From an uncultured Lachnospiraceae bacterium (GTDB lineage: Bacteria > Bacillota > Clostridia > Lachnospirales > Lachnospiraceae), in NCBI GenBank assembly GCA_900551115.1, contig URUY01000024.1, forward strand, positions 1 through 56,909: 56,909 bases of DNA, in the 5' to 3' direction. The position numbers and the translations under genes were made by a program. Under the pieces are notes generated by a model, which was given only the letters and a program-made list of their open reading frames with translations, had not been told where the DNA came from and made no database searches. Below are positions 1 to 8,539 of the stretch, one piece after another. How positions within the stretch are numbered: position 1 is the first letter of the stretch; each line of letters begins with the position of its first letter.

Positions 1-2
1 AA

Positions 3-74
3 CAGCTCGTAGGGGAATCGAACCCCTGTTTCCGCCGTGAGAGGGCGGCGTCTTAACCGCTTGACCAACGAGCC
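3..74 (-). tRNA. tRNA-Glu (CUC anticodon)
   Basis: Read on the minus strand this folds as a full cloverleaf. It has a 7-bp acceptor stem closed by a G-U pair, a 5-bp anticodon stem CCGCC/GGCGG with a 7-nt loop CTCTCAC (anticodon CTC, reads GAG), a T-stem AGGGG/CCCCT with a TTCGATT loop, and discriminator G. The bases after the discriminator are TT, so CCA is not encoded and must be added after transcription. The length of 72 nt suits tRNA-Glu. Confidence 0.95.
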
Positions 75-105
75 ACAGCTTGCTGCGTTCACATGACGCT
101 TGTTT

Positions 106-134
106 ATATTAATATAAAAACAAGAAAAAAGCAA
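106..134 (-). promoter_or_regulatory. Candidate sigma-A promoter of the tRNA-Glu gene
   Basis: On the minus strand a -35 box TTGCTT (129-134) and a -10 box TAATAT (106-111) are separated by exactly 17 bp, about 30 bp upstream of the mature tRNA 5' end. The region is strongly AT-rich and lies just beyond the 3' end of polC, so the tRNA appears to have its own promoter. Inferred from consensus match only. Confidence 0.55.
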
Positions 135-169
135 GCACTTTTTTTAAAAATTTGAAAAATTTTGAAAAT

Positions 170-3100
170 TTATAAAGTAAAATCAAACAGGCTTATCTGA
201 TTTGATTCGGGAAGATTTCCCAAAAGGTTTAAGCTGTCCATCAAATCAATTACCGTCTTGCTCACCTTGGTCCGCTGTCTGAAATCATCCTTACTCAGGA
301 AAGGACCGTTCTTGGCTGCCTCCACGATGGCATCAGCCGCCTTTTCACCCAGACCGTCAATACTGTTTAAGGAAGGCATCAGCTTTCCGTCCGTAATCTG
401 GAACAGTCTGGACTGGGCACTGAAAATATCAATAGGCACAAATTCAAACCCTCTGGCATACATCTCCTGCACTATCTTCATATCGCCGTAAGCATCCTTT
501 TCTTTATTGGACAGGGAATCCGAACGCTTCTTATAATCTGCCATTATACTTTCCAGATGCCGCTGTCCCTGACACATCAGTTCATAGGAAAAGGCTTTTG
601 CACGGATACTGAAATAAGCCGCATAATAGGCAAGCGGATAGTTAATCTTGCAGTAGGCGATTCGCCATGCCATCATAACATAAGCTGCCGCATGGGCCTT
701 GGGGAACATGTACTTAATCTTTTTACAGGAACCGATATACCAGTCCGGCACGCCCTTTTCCTTCATGGCCACAATCCATTCGTCTTTGAGGCCCTTGCCC
801 TTACGGACGCTCTCCATAATGGTAAAGGACAGGGAGCTTTCCACGCCCTGATTAATCAGATAAATCATAATATCGTCACGGCAGCAGATTGCGGTAGAAA
901 TGGTTGCCTGTCCGCCGAGAATCAGATCCTGTGCATTACCCAGCCACACGTCCGTACCATGGCCCAGACCGGATATTCTGATTAAGTCCGACAGCTGCTG
1001 GGGCTTGGTATCAAGGAGCATCTGAATAACGAAATCCGTACCAAACTCAGGGATACCCAAAGAACCAACCGGGCAGCCGCTTATCTGACTGGGTGTAATG
1101 CCCAGCGCAGAAGTATTCTGGAACAGGGACATAACCTTTTTATCATCCAGAGGTATCTGCGTAGGGTCAATCCCTGTTAAATCCTGCAGCATACGAATCA
1201 TGGTAGGATCATCGTGTCCCAGTATATCCAGCTTTAACAGGTTGTGGTCGATGGAATGGTAATCAAAATGCGTTGTCACAGTATCCGTTGTCATATCGTT
1301 AGCCGGATGCTGTACCGGCGTAAAGGAGTTGATATCCTGTCCCACCGGCAGCACGATGATACCGCCGGGATGCTGTCCCGTGCTTCTGCGGATTCCGGTA
1401 CAGCCTACCGTAATCCTGTTGATTTCACTGGTACGCTTATGTACGCCTCTCTCCTCATAATAATTTTTTACATAACCAAAAGCAGTCTTATCCGCCAGCG
1501 TACCGATAGTCCCGGCACGATAGGTCTGACCTGCCCCGAAAATAACTTCCGTATACTTATGGGCCTTACTCTGGTATTCACCGGAAAAGTTAAGGTCAAT
1601 ATCCGGTTCCTTATCACCTTTAAAACCAAGGAAGGTTTCAAAGGGTATGTCAAAGCCGTCCTTTACAAGGGGCTCTCCGCACACCGGACAGTTTTTATCA
1701 GGCATGTCACAGCCTGCATTGCCTGCAAATGCCCTTACCTCAGGCGAATCAAAATCATAGTAATGGCACTTGCTGCAGCGGTAGTGGGCACTTAAGGAAT
1801 TTACCTCCGTGATACCCGCCATAAACGCCACCAGGGACGAACCCACAGAACCTCTGGAGCCTACCAGATATCCGTCCTCCACAGATTTCCAAACCAGCTT
1901 TTGGGCTATGATATACATAACGGCAAAGCCGTTGGTGATAATGGAATGCAGCTCCTTTTCCAGTCTGTCCTCTACGATTTTAGGAAGGTCTTTTCCGTAA
2001 AGCTCATGTGCCTTATTGTAGCAGATATCCGTCAGCGTCTTATCCGAATCCGGAATAACCGGGGGACATTTATCAGGCCGCACTGGTGCTATGGTTTCTA
2101 TCATATCCGCAATCATATTAGTATTGGTGATAACAATCTCTTCCGCCTTATCGCTTCCCAGATAGGCAAATTCCGAAAGCATTTCTTCTGTGGTACGAAG
2201 ATACAGGGGCGCCTGATTGTCCGCATCCTCAAAGCCCTTGCCCGCCATAATGATACGGCGGTACACTTCGTCCTCAGGGTCTAGGAAATGCACATCACAG
2301 GTTGCTACCACCGGCTTGTTAAACTGCTCTCCCAGCTTTATTATCTGCCTGTTCACATCCTGAATATCTTCTATGGAATTGATATTCGGGTGCTTTGCAG
2401 ACTCTATCATAAACTGGTTGTTGCCGCAGGGCTGGATTTCCAGATAGTCATAGAAGCTTACTATTTTTGCTATCTCCGAATCAGCCCGCCCCTCTAAAAG
2501 CGCCCGGTACAGCTCTCCTGCTTCACAGGCACTGCCGATGATAAGTCCGTCTCTTAGCTTTAATATCTCGCTCTTTGGTATTTTGGGCTGTCTGTTAAAA
2601 TACTTTAAATGGGACATGGATACCAGCCTGTACAGGTTAATCCTTCCTAAATCATTCTTAGCCAGAATGATACAGTGATAGGAATGCAGCCTGCTGATAT
2701 TTTCCACGGAAGGCTTTGCAAAGGTATTTAACTCCTTCAGCGTTTCTATTTTTTCTTCCTTTAACATGGATAAGAATTTTAAAAAGATATGCGCCGTTGC
2801 TTCCGCATCATCCACTGCCCTGTGATGGTTCTCTAAAGATATGGAAAAGGTCTTGCACAAAGCGTCCAGCGTATGCTTATTCTGGTGCGGTAAAAGCACA
2901 CGGGAAATCACCATGGTATCCACATAGGTATAGTCCGTAGGAAAGCCCTGCCTTATGGAATTTTCAATGATAAAGCTCATATCAAAGGACGCATTGTGAG
3001 CCACTAACACCGCTCCGTCGCAAAAATCCAAAAACCGGGGCAGCACCTCTTCTATCTGCGGCGCATCCACAACCATGGAATCATTTATGCCTGTCAGCTT

Positions 3101-4741
3101 TTCTATTTCAAACGGAATGGGTACATTGGGATTTACAAAGGCAGAATATCTGTCGATAATCTCCCCGCCGCATACCTTTACGGCACCAATCTCGATAATG
3201 CGGTTGTTGACAGGAGAAAAGCCCGTGGTTTCAATATCAAAAACCACATAGGTTTCATCCAGACGCTGCCCCTTGTCTCCGGTTACAATTTCCTTCAAAT
3301 CATCTACGATATATGCCTCTACGCCGTAAATGACTTTGAAAAAGTCCTGCTTATCAGGATTTTCGTCTCCTTTTTCCTTTCTTTTTCCCTTCTCTTCCTT
3401 CCACAAATCGTCCCACACATGGTTGGCGTCAGTAAAGCCCTGTACTGCGCCGTGGTCGGTAATGGCAATAGCAGGATGTCCCCATTTGTATGCTCTTTTT
3501 ACAATATCCTTTGCTTCGGAAACACCGTCCATATCGCTCATTTTGGTGTGGCAGTGAAGCTCCACCCGCTTTCTTACGGAGGTATCCATTCTGCTGGTTG
3601 TAAAATCAGGAATCCGTTTTATGCCTGCAATGGAACCAATCGTCAGCTCATGGTCGAACTTGTCCATCATGGCAACGCCCTTGATTTTCACAAAACCGCC
3701 CGGCTTCAAGCTGCCGGAAAGCTCCGGTACATGCTCGTTGGCCGCAAAAATCTTTACGGTAAGCGTATCCGTAAAATCCGTTACATCAAAAAACAGAATG
3801 GTCTTTTCATTCTTAATGCCCCGCTTGTCAAAATTCGTGATTTTGCCGCGGATGACAACCTCTCCCATTTCTCCGATAATATCTTCTATTTTGATAGCTT
3901 CCTCTTCAAAATCCCTTCCGTACAGTACATCGGGATTGTCGGAACGCTTAAAGCTCTTTTTAAATTCGGCAGCTTCCCGCCTGGCGCCTTTCATAGCCCC
4001 CTTACCTGCTTTGGTAAAGCCTCCTCCTTCTCCGGATTTTTGTATGCTGCCTGCACTTCCTGTGGTACCGGCTGCCTTTTTCGTTTCGCCGCCTGCAGCC
4101 TGCGCTGCTTCTTTACTGCCCTCCGCAGATGCCGCCGTTCCCTCTTCGTCTTCTCCCGTACCCTTTACTCTGGCATAAATCTGTGCTACCTGTAAGGCAA
4201 TCTTCTGTTCATCCTCTTCCTCATATTTACCGGATTCGGCTTCCTTGTAGGAAAGCGCCACCTCTGTTTTCAGTCCGCAGCGCTCGTTAAAAATCTTCTC
4301 CAGTATACGCATCAGTTCTTCTGACTTGCTGCGTATCAGAACCGTATCCGCCACTGTAATACTTAGCTTTTCTTCCGAGGGAAAATGAACGTCTGCTCCC
4401 TTAAAGGCGTTGTAGAGAATATGGTCATACTCCCTAAGCTCCAAAAGAATGCTCTCCCTGTAAACGTCAAACAGTTTTTCGGGATTGTACTGGGCAGAAA
4501 GACTGAATTTTTCATAGATTTTTATTGTCATGGCAGCTTTTTTAAAAAGCTGCTCTTTGATATCCTTTTCCACCCTGTATATGATTTCTTTTGCTATCAA
4601 GTGAGTGCTTAAAATATAAATTCGCAGAAAATCCTTGCGGGAATTGGAGGTGATTTTTTCCACCTCCACCTGCTCCATCTGCTGCTTTACCTGCCCGTCC
4701 AGCTTAAGGCTCGGAAATACTTCAAAAAATGGTTTGCTCAT
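170..4741 (-). CDS. polC: DNA polymerase III alpha subunit, PolC type
   Basis: Replicative polymerase of low-GC Gram-positives with built-in 3'-5' proofreading (1523 aa; family usually about 1430-1450). Seen in order: N-terminal domain (about 1-190), an Ala/Gly/Lys/Glu-rich linker (about 195-260), an OB fold (about 290-375), a PHP domain starting VELHCHTKMSDMDG (about 393), a DEDD exonuclease inserted in the PHP domain beginning VVFDIETTG (about 499), then the C-family polymerase core with a Cys-rich zinc site (RCSKC, CPVCG) and C-terminal HhH region. Its ATG is 5 bp from the ispG stop, so the two are co-transcribed. The compositionally biased linker accounts for most of the extra length. Confidence 0.97.
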   Translation of the reverse strand: MSKPFFEVFPSLKLDGQVKQQMEQVEVEKITSNSRKDFLRIYILSTHLIAKEIIYRVEKDIKEQLFKKAAMTIKIYEKFSLSAQYNPEKLFDVYRESILLELREYDHILYNAFKGADVHFPSEEKLSITVADTVLIRSKSEELMRILEKIFNERCGLKTEVALSYKEAESGKYEEEDEQKIALQVAQIYARVKGTGEDEEGTAASAEGSKEAAQAAGGETKKAAGTTGSAGSIQKSGEGGGFTKAGKGAMKGARREAAEFKKSFKRSDNPDVLYGRDFEEEAIKIEDIIGEMGEVVIRGKITNFDKRGIKNEKTILFFDVTDFTDTLTVKIFAANEHVPELSGSLKPGGFVKIKGVAMMDKFDHELTIGSIAGIKRIPDFTTSRMDTSVRKRVELHCHTKMSDMDGVSEAKDIVKRAYKWGHPAIAITDHGAVQGFTDANHVWDDLWKEEKGKRKEKGDENPDKQDFFKVIYGVEAYIVDDLKEIVTGDKGQRLDETYVVFDIETTGFSPVNNRIIEIGAVKVCGGEIIDRYSAFVNPNVPIPFEIEKLTGINDSMVVDAPQIEEVLPRFLDFCDGAVLVAHNASFDMSFIIENSIRQGFPTDYTYVDTMVISRVLLPHQNKHTLDALCKTFSISLENHHRAVDDAEATAHIFLKFLSMLKEEKIETLKELNTFAKPSVENISRLHSYHCIILAKNDLGRINLYRLVSMSHLKYFNRQPKIPKSEILKLRDGLIIGSACEAGELYRALLEGRADSEIAKIVSFYDYLEIQPCGNNQFMIESAKHPNINSIEDIQDVNRQIIKLGEQFNKPVVATCDVHFLDPEDEVYRRIIMAGKGFEDADNQAPLYLRTTEEMLSEFAYLGSDKAEEIVITNTNMIADMIETIAPVRPDKCPPVIPDSDKTLTDICYNKAHELYGKDLPKIVEDRLEKELHSIITNGFAVMYIIAQKLVWKSVEDGYLVGSRGSVGSSLVAFMAGITEVNSLSAHYRCSKCHYYDFDSPEVRAFAGNAGCDMPDKNCPVCGEPLVKDGFDIPFETFLGFKGDKEPDIDLNFSGEYQSKAHKYTEVIFGAGQTYRAGTIGTLADKTAFGYVKNYYEERGVHKRTSEINRITVGCTGIRRSTGQHPGGIIVLPVGQDINSFTPVQHPANDMTTDTVTTHFDYHSIDHNLLKLDILGHDDPTMIRMLQDLTGIDPTQIPLDDKKVMSLFQNTSALGITPSQISGCPVGSLGIPEFGTDFVIQMLLDTKPQQLSDLIRISGLGHGTDVWLGNAQDLILGGQATISTAICCRDDIMIYLINQGVESSLSFTIMESVRKGKGLKDEWIVAMKEKGVPDWYIGSCKKIKYMFPKAHAAAYVMMAWRIAYCKINYPLAYYAAYFSIRAKAFSYELMCQGQRHLESIMADYKKRSDSLSNKEKDAYGDMKIVQEMYARGFEFVPIDIFSAQSRLFQITDGKLMPSLNSIDGLGEKAADAIVEAAKNGPFLSKDDFRQRTKVSKTVIDLMDSLNLLGNLPESNQISLFDFTL

Positions 4742-4746
4742 TTAAC

Positions 4747-5820
4747 TTATTCACTCCAGTTATCCAGTTCTTCTTTCAGTACGGAAAGCAGCTCTGCCTC
4801 AGGCACTTTCTTTACGATTTCACCCTTTTTAATCAGCAGTCCTTCTCCGTTGCCTCCGGCAATACCGATATCGGCCTCTCTTGCTTCTCCGGGGCCGTTT
4901 ACCACACAGCCCATCACTGCTACCTTTATGGTGAGAGGATAAGCCGAAACAAGGGTCTCCACCTGGTTCGCCAGTCCGATTAAGTCAATTTTGGTACGTC
5001 CGCAGGTAGGGCAGGAAACCACTTCAATGCCGCCCTTTCTAAGCCCCAGGGTACGAAGAATCAGTTTTGCGGATTTAACCTCCTCCACCGGGTCGCCGCT
5101 TAAGGAAACACGGATGGTATCGCCGATACCCTGATACAGGATAATACCCAGTCCCAAACCGGATTTAATATTGCCGGACCAGACTGTACCCGACTCCGTT
5201 ATCCCTACATGGAGGGGATAATCCGTTCTGTCCGCTAACATTTCATGGGCTTTTATGCACATCAGCACATCGGAAGACTTGATACTGATAACCAGATTAT
5301 CATAGTCCATATCCTCTATCAGATGTACCTTTTCCAGCGCGCTCTCCACAATTCCCTCAGCCGTCACACCGCCGTATTTTTCAAGAAACGGCTTTTCCAA
5401 AGACCCGCTGTTTACCCCTACACGAATAGGAATATGGCGTTCCTTTGCCGCATTTACAACAGCAAGCACCTTCTCCCTGCTGCCGATGTTTCCAGGGTTA
5501 ATTCTGATTTTGTCCGCGCCGTTTTCCATGGCGGCAATGGCCATCTTATAGTCAAAATGGATATCTGCCACCAGCGGAATCGTTATCTGCTTTTTTATCT
5601 CCTTCAGAGCCTTTGCTGCTTCCGGGGTTGGTACCGTGCAGCGGATAATTTCGCAGCCTGCAGCCTCTAAACGCTTAATCTGTGCCACGGTTTTCTCTAT
5701 ATCTTCTGTGGGTGTATTGGTCATGGACTGTATCAGCACCGGATTACCGCCGCCGATTACTCTGTTTCCTATCTGCACTGTTTTCGTTTTTTCTCTATAT
5801 ATGCCCTGTCCTCTATACAT
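4747..5820 (-). CDS. ispG: 4-hydroxy-3-methylbut-2-enyl diphosphate synthase (IspG/GcpE)
   Basis: Catalyses the reductive ring opening of MEcPP to HMBPP in the non-mevalonate (MEP) isoprenoid pathway, using a [4Fe-4S] cluster. The protein has the family start REKTKTVQIGN, the conserved IQSMTNTPTEDIE, and the C-terminal cluster region with CPTCGR and GCVVNGPGEA. The ATG at 5820 (MYRGQG) is chosen over the longer frame to 5943 because a GGGAG ribosome site lies just upstream and family homology begins there, giving 357 aa. It is followed immediately by polC. In related Clostridia dxr and rseP usually precede ispG; here a Fic gene sits there instead. Confidence 0.96.
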   Translation of the reverse strand: MYRGQGIYREKTKTVQIGNRVIGGGNPVLIQSMTNTPTEDIEKTVAQIKRLEAAGCEIIRCTVPTPEAAKALKEIKKQITIPLVADIHFDYKMAIAAMENGADKIRINPGNIGSREKVLAVVNAAKERHIPIRVGVNSGSLEKPFLEKYGGVTAEGIVESALEKVHLIEDMDYDNLVISIKSSDVLMCIKAHEMLADRTDYPLHVGITESGTVWSGNIKSGLGLGIILYQGIGDTIRVSLSGDPVEEVKSAKLILRTLGLRKGGIEVVSCPTCGRTKIDLIGLANQVETLVSAYPLTIKVAVMGCVVNGPGEAREADIGIAGGNGEGLLIKKGEIVKKVPEAELLSVLKEELDNWSE

Positions 5821-5965
5821 GCCATTCTCCCTGCCTTTTTCTATTTCCTGTTTTAACATCCGATACCATTGTAGCATAATGCAGGGGTGCTTACCACACT
5901 CAAATTCGGAAACACAAATCAACATATTTGCAAATATTATCATAATCCTGCTATATAGCCATATG

Positions 5966-6901
5966 CTAGAATTTACGCCAACACTTTTCTTTCAAAAATG
6001 CCTTAATCTCATCTTCTTTTCGCCCTTCATAATAGGCTACCAGAAGGCTCTTAAACTCAGATACTATGTTCTCAGGTACTACTAATAACCCAATTCCTTT
6101 TCCAATCATAAAATGATTAGCAAAGATGATTGAAGCTCTCTTGTTCCCGTCAATAAAAATCTGTGTTTTCATGCAATAAAGAGTAAGATCAATCGCAATA
6201 TCAATGTCTTCAAGTTCTGAGCTTATGATTTCATTAATTTTCTCTTTTACATCTAACTCATTTGGAATAGGAGGTACATAGCTTGAACCACCAATCATAA
6301 CAGGAACACATCGAACTGAACCACCATTTTCAAAAAATCCTTCATTCACCAGACGTGCAATATGACTTACCATATAGTAATTGCAAGGAGAAGCCACTAC
6401 GTCCGGATCAACAATAAATTCCCACGCATGTTTTAGGTTTAGGATTTTTTGAACATCTGTTGCCTTCACTCCATTGACCTCGCCATTTTCCAAAATGGTT
6501 TCTGTCTGCGGAAATGTAGTGGATACACCTTCCAATACTGCCTGAGCGTAAATCAAACTTTTCACATTTGCTCTTGCAAAATCAATATTTAGTTTTACTC
6601 TTGGTGATAGTTCACTTTCTGTATATCCAAGCTTTGCTAATTCTTTTTCGATTTTTCTAAGTTGCTTTTTAACTGCTCTTATTTGCTGCGACTGGTTAAC
6701 TGCTAATGCATAAAGTTCCTCAGAATATTTATCTATATAATTAGATTTGTATTTGCCTGCTTCCCTTTTTCTAACATAAATGTATTTCTGGTCATTAACT
6801 GTCTTGACCTCAATACTTCCATCAAATGTAGAAATATTTATCTGAGCTTGCAAATCAGCTTTTTCGTTTAGTAGTTTTTGAATTTCTGTTATATTACTCA
6901 T
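5966..6901 (-). CDS. Fic-domain protein with N-terminal coiled-coil module and H-to-Q change in the Fic motif
   Basis: 311 aa. Residues about 1-95 form a charged module with a short beta segment (DQKYIYVRKREAGKY) followed by a coiled coil. Residues about 120-311 are a Fic/DOC fold. The core motif reads QIFIDGNKR where active Fic proteins have HxFxDGNxR, so the catalytic His is Gln while the phosphate-binding loop is kept. A TETILENG segment resembles an inhibitory helix but does not match the [S/T]xxxE[G/N] spacing. AGGAGG precedes the ATG. The gene is more AT-rich than its neighbours and sits between dprA and ispG, which suggests acquisition. Fic enzymes usually AMPylate proteins; whether this Q-variant does is unknown. 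Confidence 0.82.
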   Translation of the reverse strand: MSNITEIQKLLNEKADLQAQINISTFDGSIEVKTVNDQKYIYVRKREAGKYKSNYIDKYSEELYALAVNQSQQIRAVKKQLRKIEKELAKLGYTESELSPRVKLNIDFARANVKSLIYAQAVLEGVSTTFPQTETILENGEVNGVKATDVQKILNLKHAWEFIVDPDVVASPCNYYMVSHIARLVNEGFFENGGSVRCVPVMIGGSSYVPPIPNELDVKEKINEIISSELEDIDIAIDLTLYCMKTQIFIDGNKRASIIFANHFMIGKGIGLLVVPENIVSEFKSLLVAYYEGRKEDEIKAFLKEKCWRKF

Positions 6902-6914
6902 TCTTCAACCTCCT

Positions 6915-7023
6915 TTTAGGGTGATTATTTAGCTATATATTCTCATATTCTCACCCTAAATTCAAGACCACATTTTGTTTTAGGGTGATTTTTTTAACAT
7001 TTTTATTAGTAATTCACCCTAAT
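6915..7023 (-). promoter_or_regulatory. Four alternating TTTAGGGTGA half-sites upstream of the Fic gene (candidate operator)
   Basis: TTTAGGGTGA occurs at 6915-6924 and 6979-6988, and its reverse complement TCACCCTAA(A/T) at 6951-6960 and 7014-7023. This makes two inverted repeats with 26- and 25-bp gaps. The copy nearest the gene abuts the AGGAGG ribosome site. A possible minus-strand promoter (-35 TTGAAT 6960-6965, -10 GAATAT 6937-6942, spacer 17) has one half-site inside its spacer. The arrangement looks like a repressor operator, perhaps for autoregulation by the Fic protein or a partner. This is inference. Confidence 0.55.
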
Positions 7024-7185
7024 TTTTCAAAATCCCATCCGTAATGTGAAATTTTAAAAATTTTAACATCAATCCAAGAGGATATAAATGCATATTTAGT
7101 TTACATAACTTTTCTGTCTCAGCGTTTACCATATTCAAATCCAGGAATGCACTGACAAAGCAGAAAATGAAAGTCAAATCTAATT

Positions 7186-8475
7186 CTAAGTCGGTTTTTT
7201 CAATTCGTAATAGCCTCCCTCGTTCTGCACCAGCCCCGCTATGATAAGATTTACAAGAAGCTCCATGGTCTGCGGAAGCGAGAGGTTACACAGCAATTCC
7301 TTTGTCTGCATCATGATGCGTATCTGGTCTAAGGAAATCGGACATAAATCAAGTAACGAAAGCAGTTCTTTTTCCTGCTCTGACAGCCCGGCTGCTGCCT
7401 GGTCTGCCATTCTTCCGAATGCTGGCCGCTCTCCCGCTTTTCTTCCGACTGCTGGCCGCTCTCCTGTTCCTTTTTCTTCACTGACGGTTACACTTTTCTC
7501 CCTGTCCCCGCCTGCGCACCTGCTCCATACACTTTCCGCAAGCTCCCGCATAAGCTGTGACGGCGACAGGGCTGCTCCCGCCCCCTGCAAAAGCAGCGCA
7601 TTGCAGCCATCGCTGAGCCTGTCCGTAACGCGCCCCGGCACTGCATATACCTCCTTTCCCTGCTCCAATGCCATATCTACTGTAATCAGCGTACCGCTCT
7701 TATTTCTTGCTTCTATGACCAGCACCACGTCTGACAGTCCGCTGATAATCCGGTTTCTAGGAGGAAAACGGCGCGGAAGCGGCGCCGTCCCCGGCGGATA
7801 TATGGACAGTACCCCTCCTGTTTCGCAGATATTCGTATAAAGCAGTTCATGGGACTTAGGATAACAGATATCTACCCCGCAGCCTAATACTGCAAAGGTA
7901 CTCCCTCCTGCCCGCAGTGCCGCACTTTGGGCAATACTGTCAATCCCCTTTGCCATACCGCTGATAATCTGTATACCGCAGGATGCCAGTCCGTCCGCAA
8001 ACTGCTCAGCCACATACCTGCCGTATGCAGAACAGCCTCTTGCCCCGATAATCGCCGCACTTTTCTCCGCATCCTTCGGAAGCGTTCCCTTTACATAGAT
8101 GCCAAAGGGTCTGTCCGGAATGGATAAAAGCCGCTTCGGATATTGTTCATGATAGCAGGGATAAAATAAAATCCCTTTTTTCCAAAGCTTCTCATATTCC
8201 CTGTATACATCCTCTTTTTTTGCATCCAAAATATCTGCAAGCTGTTTTTGTGTAAGTACCGCCTCCAGACTGCTTTTCTTTGCACAATACACCTCCCTTG
8301 GGCTTCCAAACAATAAAACCAGCTTTTCCTTTCCGGCATTTCCAAGCTTTTCCACCCTGTCCAGCCAATAGGCAAAGGGCTGCTGTGCGGTAATCTCCGC
8401 CGCATCCGGACTGCCGTATAAATATCCCGTTTCCGTTTTTTGCTTTTCTTTTTTTTGCTTTTCTGTTTTTTCCAT
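7186..8475 (-). CDS. dprA: DNA processing protein DprA (Smf)
   Basis: Binds incoming single-stranded DNA and loads RecA during natural transformation. 429 aa. It has an N-terminal SAM-like region (about 25-100), a Rossmann-like DprA core with GARGCSAYG, SGMAKGIDSIAQ and LGCGVDICYP, and a C-terminal winged-helix-like segment (about 360-429) after a short linker with a repeated GERPA(V/F)GR element. The ATG at 8475 follows a GAGAGG ribosome site. It lies 64 bp downstream of the comM-like gene, the usual clostridial pairing. Lys/Gln-rich residues at the very N-terminus are family-variable. Confidence 0.95.
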   Translation of the reverse strand: MEKTEKQKKEKQKTETGYLYGSPDAAEITAQQPFAYWLDRVEKLGNAGKEKLVLLFGSPREVYCAKKSSLEAVLTQKQLADILDAKKEDVYREYEKLWKKGILFYPCYHEQYPKRLLSIPDRPFGIYVKGTLPKDAEKSAAIIGARGCSAYGRYVAEQFADGLASCGIQIISGMAKGIDSIAQSAALRAGGSTFAVLGCGVDICYPKSHELLYTNICETGGVLSIYPPGTAPLPRRFPPRNRIISGLSDVVLVIEARNKSGTLITVDMALEQGKEVYAVPGRVTDRLSDGCNALLLQGAGAALSPSQLMRELAESVWSRCAGGDREKSVTVSEEKGTGERPAVGRKAGERPAFGRMADQAAAGLSEQEKELLSLLDLCPISLDQIRIMMQTKELLCNLSLPQTMELLVNLIIAGLVQNEGGYYELKKPT

Positions 8476-8539
8476 TCTTTTCCTCTCCCTTATTTTGGGC
8501 TGATTGCACGAAAGATCTGGACCCCATCCACTCTGTCTG

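Noticed and set aside
557..4195. Several long plus-strand frames inside polC
   Set aside because: They are antisense shadows of a well-supported polC; no recognisable domains.
7884..8405. Minus-strand frames overlapping dprA in other phases
   Set aside because: Entirely inside dprA with no family resemblance.
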